A stretch of DNA of 64,000 nucleotides from Peltaster fructicola (taxonomy: Eukaryota > Ascomycota > Dothideomycetes). The stretch is from positions 2,976,001 to 3,040,000 of the forward strand of contig CP051141.1 of the NCBI GenBank assembly GCA_001592805.2, read 5' to 3'. Below are positions 9,670-20,124 of the stretch, in pieces. The first letter of the stretch is position 1. Each line of letters begins with the position of its first letter. Made by a program: the position numbers and the translations under genes. The notes under the pieces are model-generated. The model ran no database searches and had not been told where the DNA came from. It worked only from the letters and a program-made list of their open reading frames with translations.

Positions 9670-10743
9670 ATGGCTGAGCACGCGACCGTTGACGTTGTCG
9701 ACGCCGAGACGACGTATTTCCAGACGAACCCACGACCGTTTACACTGGACCAGCATGTGAGACAAGCTCAAGCCTTCATCAGTCAGCATGCCCAGGCAGG
9801 CAAGAGAATTGCTCTGGTCACATCCGGAGGCACTACAGTTCCTCTCGAGAATCAGACCGTGCGATTCATAGACAATTTTAGCGCAGGAACAAGAGGAGCC
9901 ACCTCAGCAGAGTACTTCCTGGAAGCAGGCTATGCGGTGATCTTTCTGCACAGGCAGTTCTCTCTGCTGCCATACAGTCGACACTACAGCCATTCGACGA
10001 ATTGCTTCCTTGACTTCATGACGTTTGGTAATGCAGGCGACGTTGTCGTCGATGGTGAGTACCAGGAGAAAATGGCAACAGTGCTTGAGAAGTACCGACA
10101 GGCCAAACGAGACAATACTCTTCTACTCATGTCATTCACTTCGGTCAACGAGTATCTATGGAATCTACGAGAATTGGCAACACTGATGAAACCACTCGGC
10201 CCTAGAGCACTGTTCTATCTGGCAGCGGCTGTCAGCGACTTCTTCGTGCCTGCGGATCGCATGGTCGAGCATAAGATCCAGTCATCTGAAGACTTCAACC
10301 ACAGTGCAGAGGACGACGTCGAAGAACAACCTGCGGCTAGGATGGACGGCAAGAAGCTTAGCATCTACCTTGATCCAGTACCGAAGTTCTTGAAAGTGCT
10401 TGTTGATGGCTGGGCGCCTGATGCGATGATTGTCAGCTTCAAGCTCGAGACAGATCCTTCCCTGCTCGGCGCGAAAGCACACTATGCTCTGGACAAGTAC
10501 ATGCACCACCTGGTCATCGGCAATCTGCTCAACACGAGGAAGTGGGAAGTGCTGTTCGTCTCTGCCACGGATGGCGAGCACTGGATTCGGGTCCCACTAG
10601 GACGAAGAACCAAGAGCATGACGAACACACGTGATCTTGAACTGGCCAAAGATGCTGCAAGTGAGCCTGCTGTCGAGATCGAATCGCTTATCGTTCCGGA
10701 GGTAGCAAGATTGCATACAGGCCATATCGAGAGGAGAGCATGA
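9670..10743 (+). CDS. CAB2: phosphopantothenate--cysteine ligase
   Basis: Second enzyme of coenzyme A synthesis from pantothenate: it joins 4'-phosphopantothenate to cysteine using ATP or CTP; cytosolic. It is a single exon of 357 aa. Diagnostic segments are LVTSGGTTVPLE near the N-terminus, VRFIDNFSAGTRGATSAEYF, AGYAVIFLHRQFSL, and LAAAVSDFFVPADRM with the DPVPKFL lysine region downstream. Eukaryotic PPCS is a stand-alone protein not fused to the decarboxylase, as here. ATG 9670 is the first that fits; an upstream TTG was ignored. The stop codon at 10741-10743 lies four bases from the stop of the convergent MFS gene. Confidence 0.93.
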   Translation: MAEHATVDVVDAETTYFQTNPRPFTLDQHVRQAQAFISQHAQAGKRIALVTSGGTTVPLENQTVRFIDNFSAGTRGATSAEYFLEAGYAVIFLHRQFSLLPYSRHYSHSTNCFLDFMTFGNAGDVVVDGEYQEKMATVLEKYRQAKRDNTLLLMSFTSVNEYLWNLRELATLMKPLGPRALFYLAAAVSDFFVPADRMVEHKIQSSEDFNHSAEDDVEEQPAARMDGKKLSIYLDPVPKFLKVLVDGWAPDAMIVSFKLETDPSLLGAKAHYALDKYMHHLVIGNLLNTRKWEVLFVSATDGEHWIRVPLGRRTKSMTNTRDLELAKDAASEPAVEIESLIVPEVARLHTGHIERRA

Positions 10744-10747
10744 CTGC

Positions 10748-12361
10748 CTATAGTATTATCCTCCAATGAGCTGTGATATGTCGAAGCTTGGCGCCGAAGA
10801 GAACCAATGGTATCGCTAATGCTAGAATGGCAACATAGATGCCGGCTTGTGCGCCAAAGGCGTTCACTGGACCAGCAGTGGTGACCCAGGGTACAATACC
10901 GTAGAGGAAGCCAAATGCCACGATATTCTGGAACGAGTCAGTGCTGTCTTTTGCATCATATTTGAGACTCACTTTCAAGCCGTTGACCAGCATCAGAGCA
11001 TCAGCGTTGACTGGTAGGTATGAATCGCTGACATATGTCATCGTTGTGACAGGCACGTAGGTCAAGCCAAAGGCTATCATGCCGAATGAGAAGAAGCTAC
11101 GACATTAGCTGGAGTCGGTATTAACACAAACAACTTACAGCGCAACCCAGCTCAGACTCTCAGCTTGAGCGTATCCCCATGTGAGACATCCTGCCATGAC
11201 GATGATCGTAGGTATCCACATCATGTGCAGTCTGCTCTCTGGCTGGAAGACACCGCCATTCTTCTTGCTGCGCCAGTCGGAGTATCGATCCACGCACCAG
11301 CCTCCTGCGAAGGCGCCGATCAGATTGCCAATTATGCCAGCGATGTTGATCAGGCCGTTGATAGAAGGCGACCACTTGTAAGGCGGTGCTTGCAAGATGA
11401 ATGAGTTCAGAATGTTGACTGCCACCACCCAGGCGAGGGTTACTGCGTACGCCAAGAACGCATAGACGACAGCCGGATAGACAATAAGCGGCCAAGGTCT
11501 TATGAAGAGCTCTAGAAGGCTGGCATCTTTGCTTGTGCCTGACCACGGATTGAGCTCCTGCGCGAAGGTCTTCTTCGGCAGCTCGCTGACCTGCCGCTCA
11601 CGCGTGGCGATGGTCTTCTCATCAGCGTCAATTGGAGTGCTTGCACCACTTTCAGCAATGCTGCTACGATCGTAGCGCGTTTCCGGGAAGAAGAACACAA
11701 CCAAGAGCCAGTTGACAGCAACGAGGATCACTGCGATCCACTTATGCCAGCGCCATCCAAGGCGTTCCACCACGAAACCACAGATTAGCGGTCCAACAGT
11801 GTTTCCGCCGGATATAGCGATCATGTACCAGCTCATGGCGTTCGCTCGCTCATGGACGAAGTACAAATCATTCACGACAGCAGCGCCAAGAGCCTCAGTT
11901 GACGAGCCGGCAAACGCAGCAATGATGTTGCTCCACAGCAAGGACTCGAATGTCTGAGCAACCGCTCCCCAGATGTAGCAGACGCATAGCAGCAGACAGG
12001 CGAAGATAAAGACTGGTCTCTTGCCGATGTAGTTTGCCAGTGGCACCCAGAAGAAGTTGAAGATGCCTAGCACCAAGATCGGCCATAGCAGGAGTGCAGA
12101 TGTCTCGGTCTGTGTCTTGTTGAACTCAAGACTGAGAATATAGAAGGCAGGCGCCAAGCCTCCAATGGCGAAGTTGGCCAAAAACGCAAACGCGCATACG
12201 GAGAAGAACGAGACGCCCTTCTTCCATTGAGGCCATCGCAGAGGATCATTTGGATCGCTTGGATTGGGAGCAGGGTGGAGGACGAGAGACGAGTTGAAGC
12301 TCGAGTGCAGCTGCACCGTGCCTTCGGAGTTGTCCAAGTCTCTGAGCGAGCGAAGTTTCAT
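10748..12361 (-). CDS. MFS transporter, DHA1-like
   Basis: Proton-coupled major facilitator transporter, probably at the plasma membrane. Coding exons, in order of translation, are 12361-11139, 11096-10973 and 10927-10748 (508 aa). About twelve hydrophobic segments are visible. Typical features are the DPNDPLRWPQWKK entry sequence before TM1, the loop 2-3 motif NYIGKRPV, the GSSTEALGAAVVNDLYFVHER stretch (shortened here) and a central cytosolic loop rich in Ser, Thr and Glu. Relatives export drugs, polyamines or small organic molecules; the substrate cannot be assigned. Splicing is supported by retained frame across both introns, with the last exon giving TM11-12 and a short polar tail. Its promoter contains the short repeats listed separately. 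Confidence 0.9.
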
Positions 12362-12431
12362 CTTGAAGTTGATGACCTCGACACCATGGATCTACGCTTC
12401 ATCTTATGACTTACGAGTGACTCCAACATGA

Positions 12432-12469
12432 AGCCCGACTCGATTTCAAATCGCTAGACTCATCGGGCT
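12432..12469. repeat. inverted repeat with 7-bp perfect arms
   Basis: AGCCCGA at 12432-12438 and TCGGGCT at 12463-12469 are exact reverse complements. Between them CGATTT and AAATCG form a second nested dyad. It lies about 70-110 bp upstream of the MFS start codon, so a regulator site or RNA hairpin is possible. It could also be chance. Confidence 0.5.
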
Positions 12470-12529
12470 CTGAACAGTCCATAGCGTCTGTGTTACACAG
12501 TGGGGAGCCGGCTGATGTAATGCAGAAAG

Positions 12530-12575
12530 ACGCGAGACGCGAAACGCGAGAGCTTGTGCAGTGTAGTGCAGTGTA
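12530..12575. repeat. three ACGCGA words in 7-bp phase, then 10-bp tandem repeat
   Basis: ACGCGA occurs at 12530-12535, 12537-12542 and 12544-12549. The direct repeat GTGCAGTGTA is present twice at 12556-12575. The ACGCG core resembles MluI cell-cycle box elements, which in yeast bind Mbp1/Swi6; function here is only a suggestion. Confidence 0.5.
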
Positions 12576-13031
12576 GTGACGGTACACTATTCCACTTCTG
12601 CCATACCGACATGGCCTGTTGTGAGGCAACTAGGTTGAGCTCTCGTTTGTCCGGAGCTGAGGTGCTTAACATAAGACACAGAGACAATCTCTCCTGCAGA
12701 CATCACCGCTGTACGCAGTCTCGGATGGTACAATCCTGCAAACGCATCGATGCATCAACCACCAACTACGCTGAGTCGAGCATCATCCACTGACTCTTCC
12801 AGCATGTCTGGCATGAGCCGCACGTGCTAACATCGTATCGTCAGATCTCTGAACACCATCGAAGTATAATCGACACATCACGATAAACGATGCTGATGAA
12901 TCTGACCATATGCATTTAAGCTTACTGCATAACTGCATCTAACTCCGGAGCACAACAGCTCTCAACACGAGTCGCTACATACCATAACAAAAGTCATGCA
13001 CACGGATGTGACCGGCAGCCGCGGAGTCTAG

Positions 13032-14285
13032 TTAGAGGTATGACTTCTCACTGAATTGTGCGTTGATAGGAATATGCTTCCCATCCTCCAGACCGTCTTT
13101 GATGAATGTCAGCAGCATCTGCTTCACCATTGGCGCCAACCTTGCAATCACCTCCTCTGAATCTGGTCCAGCCAGTAGAGGAGCAGAGGCCCAATTCGCC
13201 CAGCCGCCAAAGATGAAGGGCATCTCTATGCAGTGACAAGCTCTGAAAGGACTGCCTTCTGGGAACCACTGGAACTCGAAGGTCGTGGCCTTCTTACCAC
13301 TGCTCGACCACTTCTGTGCCAGCTGCTGGTTACCGCGCTTGAAGACCAGAGTCGTTGCTGCTTTTCCTATGTAGTACTCCATCGAATTGCCTATGAATGG
13401 TATTGAGATGAGTAACTTGCTAGCTGGAACGAGACGCAGGAATGGCAAGCAGTCGTCAGCGGTCCAGCCGGTTAACAGCTCGACATCCTTCCTTTCTGCA
13501 ATGCGCTTGTTCAGGTCAGCAGGAAAGGGTGCCTGTCGTCTGTCCGCGCTGTAATCGTCAATGCCGTCACGCTCCTTTTGGCATTCCGCCTGGATGTCGA
13601 GTAGGTCGCCTGGCAGCCTCTTCTTGACTAGGTCTCCATAGCCACCCTTTGGTCGAATATCGAGGGGTGCCGAGATCATGATGGCCTTCTGGAACAAGCC
13701 ATCCGTAGGCGCAAGGAGCATGTTGTAGACAGCCCAACCGCCGGCGGATTGTCCCATGATTGTGATCCTTGAGGGATCACCTCCAAACGATGCCGCGTTC
13801 TCCTTGACCCAGCGGAGGGATTCCATCTGGTCATAGACGTGCAGATTTGCTGGTGCATGGCCAGGTATCTCTACAGCACCGTACACACCTAGTCGATACT
13901 GGACACAGACCGTCACCAGTCCTAACTTCGCGAGCCCGCTCGTGTCCATCAAGTCAATGTCTGCTCCTCCTGAGATGTTTGCTCCACCATGAAACCACAC
14001 AAGGACCGGCAGATTCTCTGCATTCTCGGGAGCGATAACGCTGAGATTCAGGCAGTCCTCCGACATGGGTCGATCCAGAGGCATCTCTCCGATGACGAAC
14101 TCGAACCTGAACTTGTGCTGAGGACAGATTGGCCCTATCTTTGTGCAATCACGCACTTCCGTCCACTTCGCAGGTACTGGTTTCTGCCATCGTTCTGCCG
14201 TTGCGAACTGTATACACCTGGCATATACGAGGCCATCTTCGACATGGGCGGTGATAGGCCCTCTAGGGGTATCGATTCGTGTCAT
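13032..14285 (-). CDS. type-B carboxylesterase/lipase
   Basis: Serine hydrolase of the alpha/beta-hydrolase fold, acting on carboxylic esters. It is a single exon of 417 aa. It shows the oxyanion segment VLVWFHGGANISGG, the MSEDCLNLSV disulphide-region motif, the nucleophile elbow GQSAGG and a histidine in HCIEMPFIFGG. No signal peptide is seen at ATG 14285 (MTRIDTPRGP), so it is probably intracellular, unlike many secreted family members. It is shorter than the typical 500-550 aa, largely through a compact middle region. An upstream in-frame ATG at 14330 would add residues encoded partly by a GT/CA microsatellite, so it is less likely. Physiological substrate unknown. Confidence 0.88.
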   Translation of the reverse strand: MTRIDTPRGPITAHVEDGLVYARCIQFATAERWQKPVPAKWTEVRDCTKIGPICPQHKFRFEFVIGEMPLDRPMSEDCLNLSVIAPENAENLPVLVWFHGGANISGGADIDLMDTSGLAKLGLVTVCVQYRLGVYGAVEIPGHAPANLHVYDQMESLRWVKENAASFGGDPSRITIMGQSAGGWAVYNMLLAPTDGLFQKAIMISAPLDIRPKGGYGDLVKKRLPGDLLDIQAECQKERDGIDDYSADRRQAPFPADLNKRIAERKDVELLTGWTADDCLPFLRLVPASKLLISIPFIGNSMEYYIGKAATTLVFKRGNQQLAQKWSSSGKKATTFEFQWFPEGSPFRACHCIEMPFIFGGWANWASAPLLAGPDSEEVIARLAPMVKQMLLTFIKDGLEDGKHIPINAQFSEKSYL

Positions 14286-14882
14286 CGTGAGGTATTGCTG
14301 TGTGTGTGTGTGTTGTGGAATGTCAGGCATCTATCGAAGTATGAGGTTATCCCTCGGCAGGTATTGCTAGACTTCCGAGGAGCCCCAAGCACACCGTATG
14401 CTCTTCGAATGATAGCTGCGCTGACATGACAGCGATCGTGGCGGCACGAGGCGGATGGTTTTCAAGGGGTCTCGTGGTCGAAAAGTCGTCAGCCGGTACA
14501 CCGATCATTCCATTCCTAGGTCATAATGCAGAGGATTCTGACATGTGAAGATTACTGCATCACATGTCAGTGATGTCATGGAGATCGTGACAACACTGCT
14601 CTTATAGTCCTCGGAACCTAGGATCAACCTTACAGCAGCAAGTACATGACAGCTCAGTCAGGTCGTATATTTGCGTCCAGTACAGGTAGCGATGTCGTCC
14701 AAAGCCCAAGGTGCCACAGGTATATGCAACGTAGTGTCTCTCGGAAGTGTCCCGCGCGATGTGTCTGAGGCTCAAATTTATATTTTGAACGCCATGCAAG
14801 TCACACTTCGATCAAGGACACCAACTGCAACTTAATCTCATCCATGTCATAACACATTCCGCTGCCTCTGCCTTTCACACCC
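14286..14882. other. divergent promoter region, carboxylesterase / cactin
   Basis: About 600 bp between divergent start codons. It contains a short GT microsatellite near 14299-14313. No other structure was recognised. Confidence 0.45.
14299..14313. repeat. GT/CA microsatellite
   Basis: About seven TG units just upstream of the carboxylesterase ATG. If the upstream ATG were used they would encode HTHT. Confidence 0.7.
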
Positions 14883-16536
14883 ATGTCGCGGTCGAGTGTT
14901 CCGGCGAGGCGCTCAGCCGATGCGCAAGAAGATGCTTGGGTCGCTGATGAAGATCGCTTCGTGCTACAACAAGCCAGGAAAAAGGCCGCAATACGAGCCA
15001 AGAATGGTCGCGCGCAGCCAGTCGACTGGCTGACCGTCATTCTCGCAGTGATTGATCCAGAACGCAATCCCCTGGACGACGAGCTCGAAGATGGCGAGCT
15101 CGAGGTGATGGATCCTGAGGCCGTCTTCGAGAGCTTAGACGAAACACAATTAGTGGAGCTCGAGAAGAAGATTGATACGTTGCAAATCCTAGAGTCAAGT
15201 CGAAGCAATCGAGATTACTGGACGGTCAGTCTCCCGGCTCTTCTGCCAAGTTCTGCTAATGCTGACAGATCATTAGATGATGAAGACGATCTGCCGCGAT
15301 AGACGCAATCACGCTCGAGAGGGGTCTTCTACGCGAGGCATCACAAATGTAGTATCAGATCTTGATAAGCTGCTCAAACCCAAGACGCTTGCCGAGCTTG
15401 AAAAGCTCGAACGACAGGTCAATGCAAAGCTCGCCTCAACTGAGCCTGTAGATACAGACTACTGGGAGCAGCTGCTCAAGTCGTTGCTCACCTACAAAGC
15501 AAAAGCCAAGCTGAGAGGTATCTCGAGATCAATTCTCGACTCGCGACTTGGCGGCCTGCGCAAGAAGCAAGCTCTAGATGCAGAAGCATTGAGAACCCGC
15601 TTAGCATCCAGACCTGTAGCGCAACTAGCGGCTCCGAAGATCATAGATGGTCGACATGAGCTTGATCCGGAACCTCTGTTGCGCTTACGGCCCGAAGACA
15701 AAGCATTGCAGACGTATGATGCTGCGTCATTCACACAGCAAGTGGTAAGTGGATCTGATGACAACGCACCTCAGCTGCTGACGCCATATCAGCTTCAGGA
15801 GAGACAAGCTGTGCTAAAAGCTGGCTACGTTCCAAATCTGAAACGCTCTTCTGATGACAAGGAGGCCAGTCTGGCTAAGCGAATGAAGCTCGGCACGGAA
15901 GACAGTGCCCGGTCGCTCTCCGTAGCTTATGATCGTGAGCTCGCTCGAGGTCTGGGTGAAGACGAGGAAATCTTCACCACTGAAGAGGACGTGGTCACGA
16001 AGAACAAGCATCTTTGGGCTGACAAGCACCGCCCAAGGAAACCTCAATACTTCAATAGAGTCTCCTTAGGCTTCGAGTGGAACAAGTACAACCAGACTCA
16101 CTACGACCAGGATAACCCTCCGCCTAAGGTAGTGCAGGGTTACAAGTTCAATATCTTCTATCCAGACCTGGTCGACAAGAGCAGGGCACCGACATATCGA
16201 ATCGTACGGGAGAATGGGAGACGTCGAGGAGAGACCACAGCTCCCGCAGGCGAGGACGACACCTGCTTGATACACTTCATCGCTGGCGCGCCCTACGAAG
16301 ACATAGCCTTCCGCATCGTCGATAAAGAATGGGACTACAGTGCCAAGCGGGATAGAGGCTTCCAAAGCAGCTTTGACAAGGTAAGTAGGACCATAGCGCT
16401 CGACGTACACGACTGACACCCAGCAGGGTGTTCTCAAGCTGCAGTTCCAATTCAAAAGGTACGCATGACACAACTTTGCTTCATACAGGCACTGACCCAA
16501 TTCTTCAGATATACTACCGCAAGTAACACTACGTAG
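14883..16536 (+). CDS. cay1: cactin, spliceosome-associated protein
   Basis: Conserved nuclear protein that associates with the spliceosome (Cay1 in fission yeast). Exons are 14883-15224, 15277-16380, 16427-16458 and 16509-16536. The N-terminal part has the middle-domain start (QPVDWLTVIL) and acidic helices. The C-terminal domain is highly characteristic: HLWADKHRPRKPQYFNRV, GYKFNIFYPDLVDKS, CLIHFIAGAPYEDIAFRIVD, then KEWDYSAKRDRGFQSSF. The normal C-terminus after QFQFKR is an aromatic/basic pentapeptide. In this sequence IYYRK plus a stop lies immediately after the last acceptor but one base out of frame with the spliced message, so the model as read ends YTTASNTT. A missing G beside the donor at 16459 would restore it. 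About 500 aa, shorter than animal cactin, which has an RS-rich extension. Confidence 0.93.
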
Positions 16537-18098
16537 GACAACTTCGTTACCGGAGCCAATCTTGACACAACACCACTAGTACAAAACATGCCATGATCTC
16601 ACCAATGAGCTCGTAGCTCTCAGAAAGACGACATTTTCCATTCGCCTGATCTCGAACAGGGCTGTTGTACGCATTCGAAACCCCTGCTAGCGTAAAGGCT
16701 GTAAGTCGTCATACAGCAGATGTCAGTACGGCATGTACAACATCTCAACAACATGCATGCCATTCTGCTTCGAATGTTACGATCGAATCCCGGGAAGGCA
16801 TTGCCGGCAGTTGGACCGCCATACACACTGACGAAACCCATGCGTGGTGTGGTTGGAACAACTCTAGTCATGCCGCGGTTTATGCAGCTATCCGGCAGCT
16901 CATCAAATCGTGCATTAAGGCACACCTCGCAGCTCTTTGCATGATCAGAGGCCACCAAAAGAGACATCGATACCAGTTTGCAGATTGCTCACCGCTACCA
17001 CAGCAGACAAGGGATGCTTATGTCTGAGCAGTTTGTCGCCGTGCAATCACTCCTTAAGCAACGGACTCTACTCTATCTCGAGCATAGGTAGCAGACGGAC
17101 CATGACAAACCCACGCTAGGTTTCAGACCTTAGAAGCCTCGTGGCCGTGAGCAATTCCTTCTAGAAGCAAGTAGCACCCTAGGCATACGGATCTGAGGGC
17201 TAAGCGCATTACGGAACGACAAGGACGACATAGCGGATAGAAGCATCGGTGTCGTGTTCTATGCACAGTCAGTCCAATCAACGCTGCTTTGAACCAGAGT
17301 GCTGGGTGCTGTCTGCTTCAACATCGCTAGTCATGCGCAACATGCAGGTCAAGCCCTAGCGGCGTGGAGTTCTTTGGCATACATCTGAGCAGTATGCTTT
17401 GCCAGGACAAGCTTTGCAGCAGCTCTGTTAGAACGTTTGCGCATACTGCCTGCTAGGTATGCTCGACTGCTCTCTGCGCCGCTATGAGGCGTGTTTGTCA
17501 TGGCATAAAGCTTAGACACCGCTTCAGCAACAATGCAGTCTTTGGTCAAACAGGACGCTCAACAACTGTGTGGTCACAAAGCGATTGTCTCTAGTCCCGA
17601 ACGAGGCAATCATCTTCTGCAGCATTGCTCTTTGGCAACATACGAGACCGCGTGCGCTGGCGCGTCCCAGCTGCGGCTCATGAGTGCTCGCACCCGCAGA
17701 CAATGCCTTGCTCATGCACATGGACTGCGGCCCGTCGGTAAAGGTCAGTCAGTCAGTCACTGCTCGGTCTTGCGGTGATGCTGCTCACGCCTTATATGTG
17801 AGACCGCCTTCTAATTTGTCTGAAGCACAACAATCCACCTTCCACGACAGCAGGTCTCACTCAGGAGTGTCTCTTATTCTGGCTGATTGGCTGTTCGAGA
17901 CTCTCTGCAAAAGAACATCTGGATTCGAAGTCAGCTGGTTTTGTGTTCGTTCGGGCCTGAAGTTGACGCCTTACCATCATCGCTGCCCAGAGTAGTACGA
18001 GAGCATTGCATCGTTGACGACGTAGTTACATCAAGACTGCGTCAAGACTTGCGACGAGCCATCATTGCCACGATACTTCTTCAACGCTCGAAGCTGTC
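16537..18098. other. long intergenic region upstream of the forkhead gene
   Basis: About 1.56 kb. The short ORFs on both strands have no domain-like composition and overlap one another. It probably holds the cactin 3' flank and an extended forkhead promoter and leader. No tRNA cloverleaf was found despite a T-loop-like word near 16790. Confidence 0.45.
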
Positions 18099-19446
18099 AT
18101 GGCATCACATACCATGGACTGGCTTGGGCATGACGTTGCAAGTAGATCGCCGCAGAGGAACCTCGAAGAGCCAGCACTACCATCGTCTTTCGTCATGCAC
18201 GACGGCACCGACTGGAACACACACATTGGATCGGTGTTTGGAGACCAGCTTCCTCGCAGGTTGTCGTCCATCGACTTCAGCATGTCCGGCTATGACAAAA
18301 ATGACTACTCATTGACTCAAGAAGCGACCTCCACTTGCGAATTGCCGACCTTCAGTCACAACGCATTTGCGCTGACGAGCGCTCGTCCAGATGAGATCAC
18401 GCTGCAAGATATCATCGATGCTGACGACCAAGAGTTACTACTTAATGAGCACGACGATCCGTGGTGTTTCGGTAGACCAGTTACGGAATTCACAAGCTAT
18501 CCTTCACCTCCAGTACGATCGAACATCACTCACAACGAACACCAAGACGACGTTAGACCTGAGAGAGATGCTTCAGAAGGCTTTGAGATCGTCAGTGAGA
18601 CCGATCCCTGCTATGCTCGACTACTCTGGCAATGCTTACGTGAAGCGCCGGGACACACCCTGAGTTTAAAGGACATCTATGCATGGATACGATCACATAC
18701 TCAGAAGGCTCGTGATCCCAAGAACAAAGGCTGGCAGAACAGCGTACGCCATAACCTGAGCATGAACGCTGTAGGTTGTCGTCTCGTAGCCACGACTTCG
18801 CTGACCATGACAGGCATTTGAACGAGTTGCGAACACCAGCAATGGCGAAGGCAAGAAAGGCAGCCTGTGGCGTCTCACAGAGCATGCAGCAGAGGTGGGC
18901 GTCATCTCGACTACCAGGTATCGCCGTGATCCAAAGAGAAAGCCAGAACGTCGAGGTCTCCCTGCGCCTAAACGTCAAATGTCAGGAGCCAAGGGAGGTG
19001 CTGCAACTCGAGCGGCTGTTCACCATAAGCGTCTACAAGAAGCTCGAGCAAGGCTGTCACGTCCGATGAATACGAATGCTCACCGTCATTACACCACCAC
19101 ACCGGAATCGAACTCGGCTTCGCCGGCACATATGATGGCACCATACCCGGTAGGCCACCCACCAGGCCCGTATTTCATCAACGGACCAACAAGCCCGACT
19201 ACAAACGAGCAGAGCCCATTCTCATTGAGTCCTTGCACTCCACCAGCTCCGCTGCTCCCTACCCACATCCGAGAGCAGAAAGGACACCTGCGAGGATTCG
19301 AGCTATCTCATCTGGAGTATAACACTGGCCTCTTCAGCAATGTCGACACCAACCCGCCCTTTTCACCACTGTCGCTCACAGAGACGAACTTCTACACTGA
19401 CGATGCTGCTTTCGAGAGTAATGACCCAATGTTGACAGGTCTATAG
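18099..19446 (+). CDS. forkhead-family transcription factor
   Basis: Winged-helix DNA-binding protein. Exons are 18099-18770 and 18814-19446 (434 aa). The forkhead domain spans about residues 171-250: CYARLLWQCLREAPGHTLSL, KDIYAWIRSHTQKA, GWQNSVRHNLSMNA (recognition helix, cut by the intron directly after it) and GSLWRLTEHA. The N-terminal 170 residues are acidic and low complexity. The region after the domain begins with a basic stretch (RYRRDPKRKPERRG), then Pro/Ser/Thr-rich sequence typical of activation regions. The domain has RHNLS but an unusual start (CYARLL rather than PYSYAxLI), so it is a divergent filamentous-fungal forkhead. I cannot assign it to Fkh1/2, Hcm1 or Fhl1. Confidence 0.88.
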
Positions 19447-20124
19447 GGCGGGGCGACGATCCTGCTCGTACCATGACTAAACTATGACCTGCTGAAGGAT
19501 GGGATGGTCTGTGTTGCTTCTGGTAGACTTCCCAACATTATCTGTAGGATAAATGTACTAATACTGATTTTCTACGACGCACTTCTCTGCAGCAACACTG
19601 TGGTGAAGGATTCGTTCGTGCTCTATCGAAAGTCATGACGCTGTGCAGACACGAAGTACATGTGTAGTATCGAGGGAAGCCATTTTTCCGTGCTATTTCT
19701 GTGGCTTGCAATACGTAAATCGCCACTGGATCAGCCATTCACGATCACAGAATTGCAAGCTAATAGGCTGATCAACAAAGCGCGCTTACTGCTTGTGGTG
19801 GGTCTGGATGAAAGAATGCTCTAGGGGCTGTACGCTACCTGGATACACTCTTCGTGTTTTCCCTCTCTCTTGTCGCAATCAATACTCATCCAAACTACAG
19901 CTCTCTAATAATCACCTCCGACCATTCCCTTCGAGCATTCGCTAGTGATATCTGTGGTGCTCCGACATTCGTTCAGGTCGTCTTGTTGCTTGGTCGACCC
20001 GGTCCTGCCCTCGCTTACCAGGATCAAAACAAAGCAATCCCTACGTCTCAGCAGTCCGACCCTCCGTCTACGGTCAGCAACGCGTGCACAGTAAGAGAAG
20101 GGAGGTGCGCGACACATATACAAC
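19447..20124. other. intergenic, UTR2 promoter and leader
   Basis: About 680 bp with pyrimidine-rich stretches near 19850-19900, as in fungal core promoters. No gene was recognised. Confidence 0.45.

Larger units (their letters stand above)
12362..13031. other. intergenic, MFS promoter and carboxylesterase 3' flank
   Basis: No gene was recognised in these 670 bp. The part nearest the MFS start carries an inverted repeat, three evenly spaced ACGCGA words and a 10-bp tandem duplication. Confidence 0.5.

Noticed and set aside
16640-16860. T-loop-like words (ATTCGAAACCCC, GATCGAATCCC) suggesting a tRNA
   Set aside because: No matching acceptor, D or anticodon stems could be drawn on either strand.
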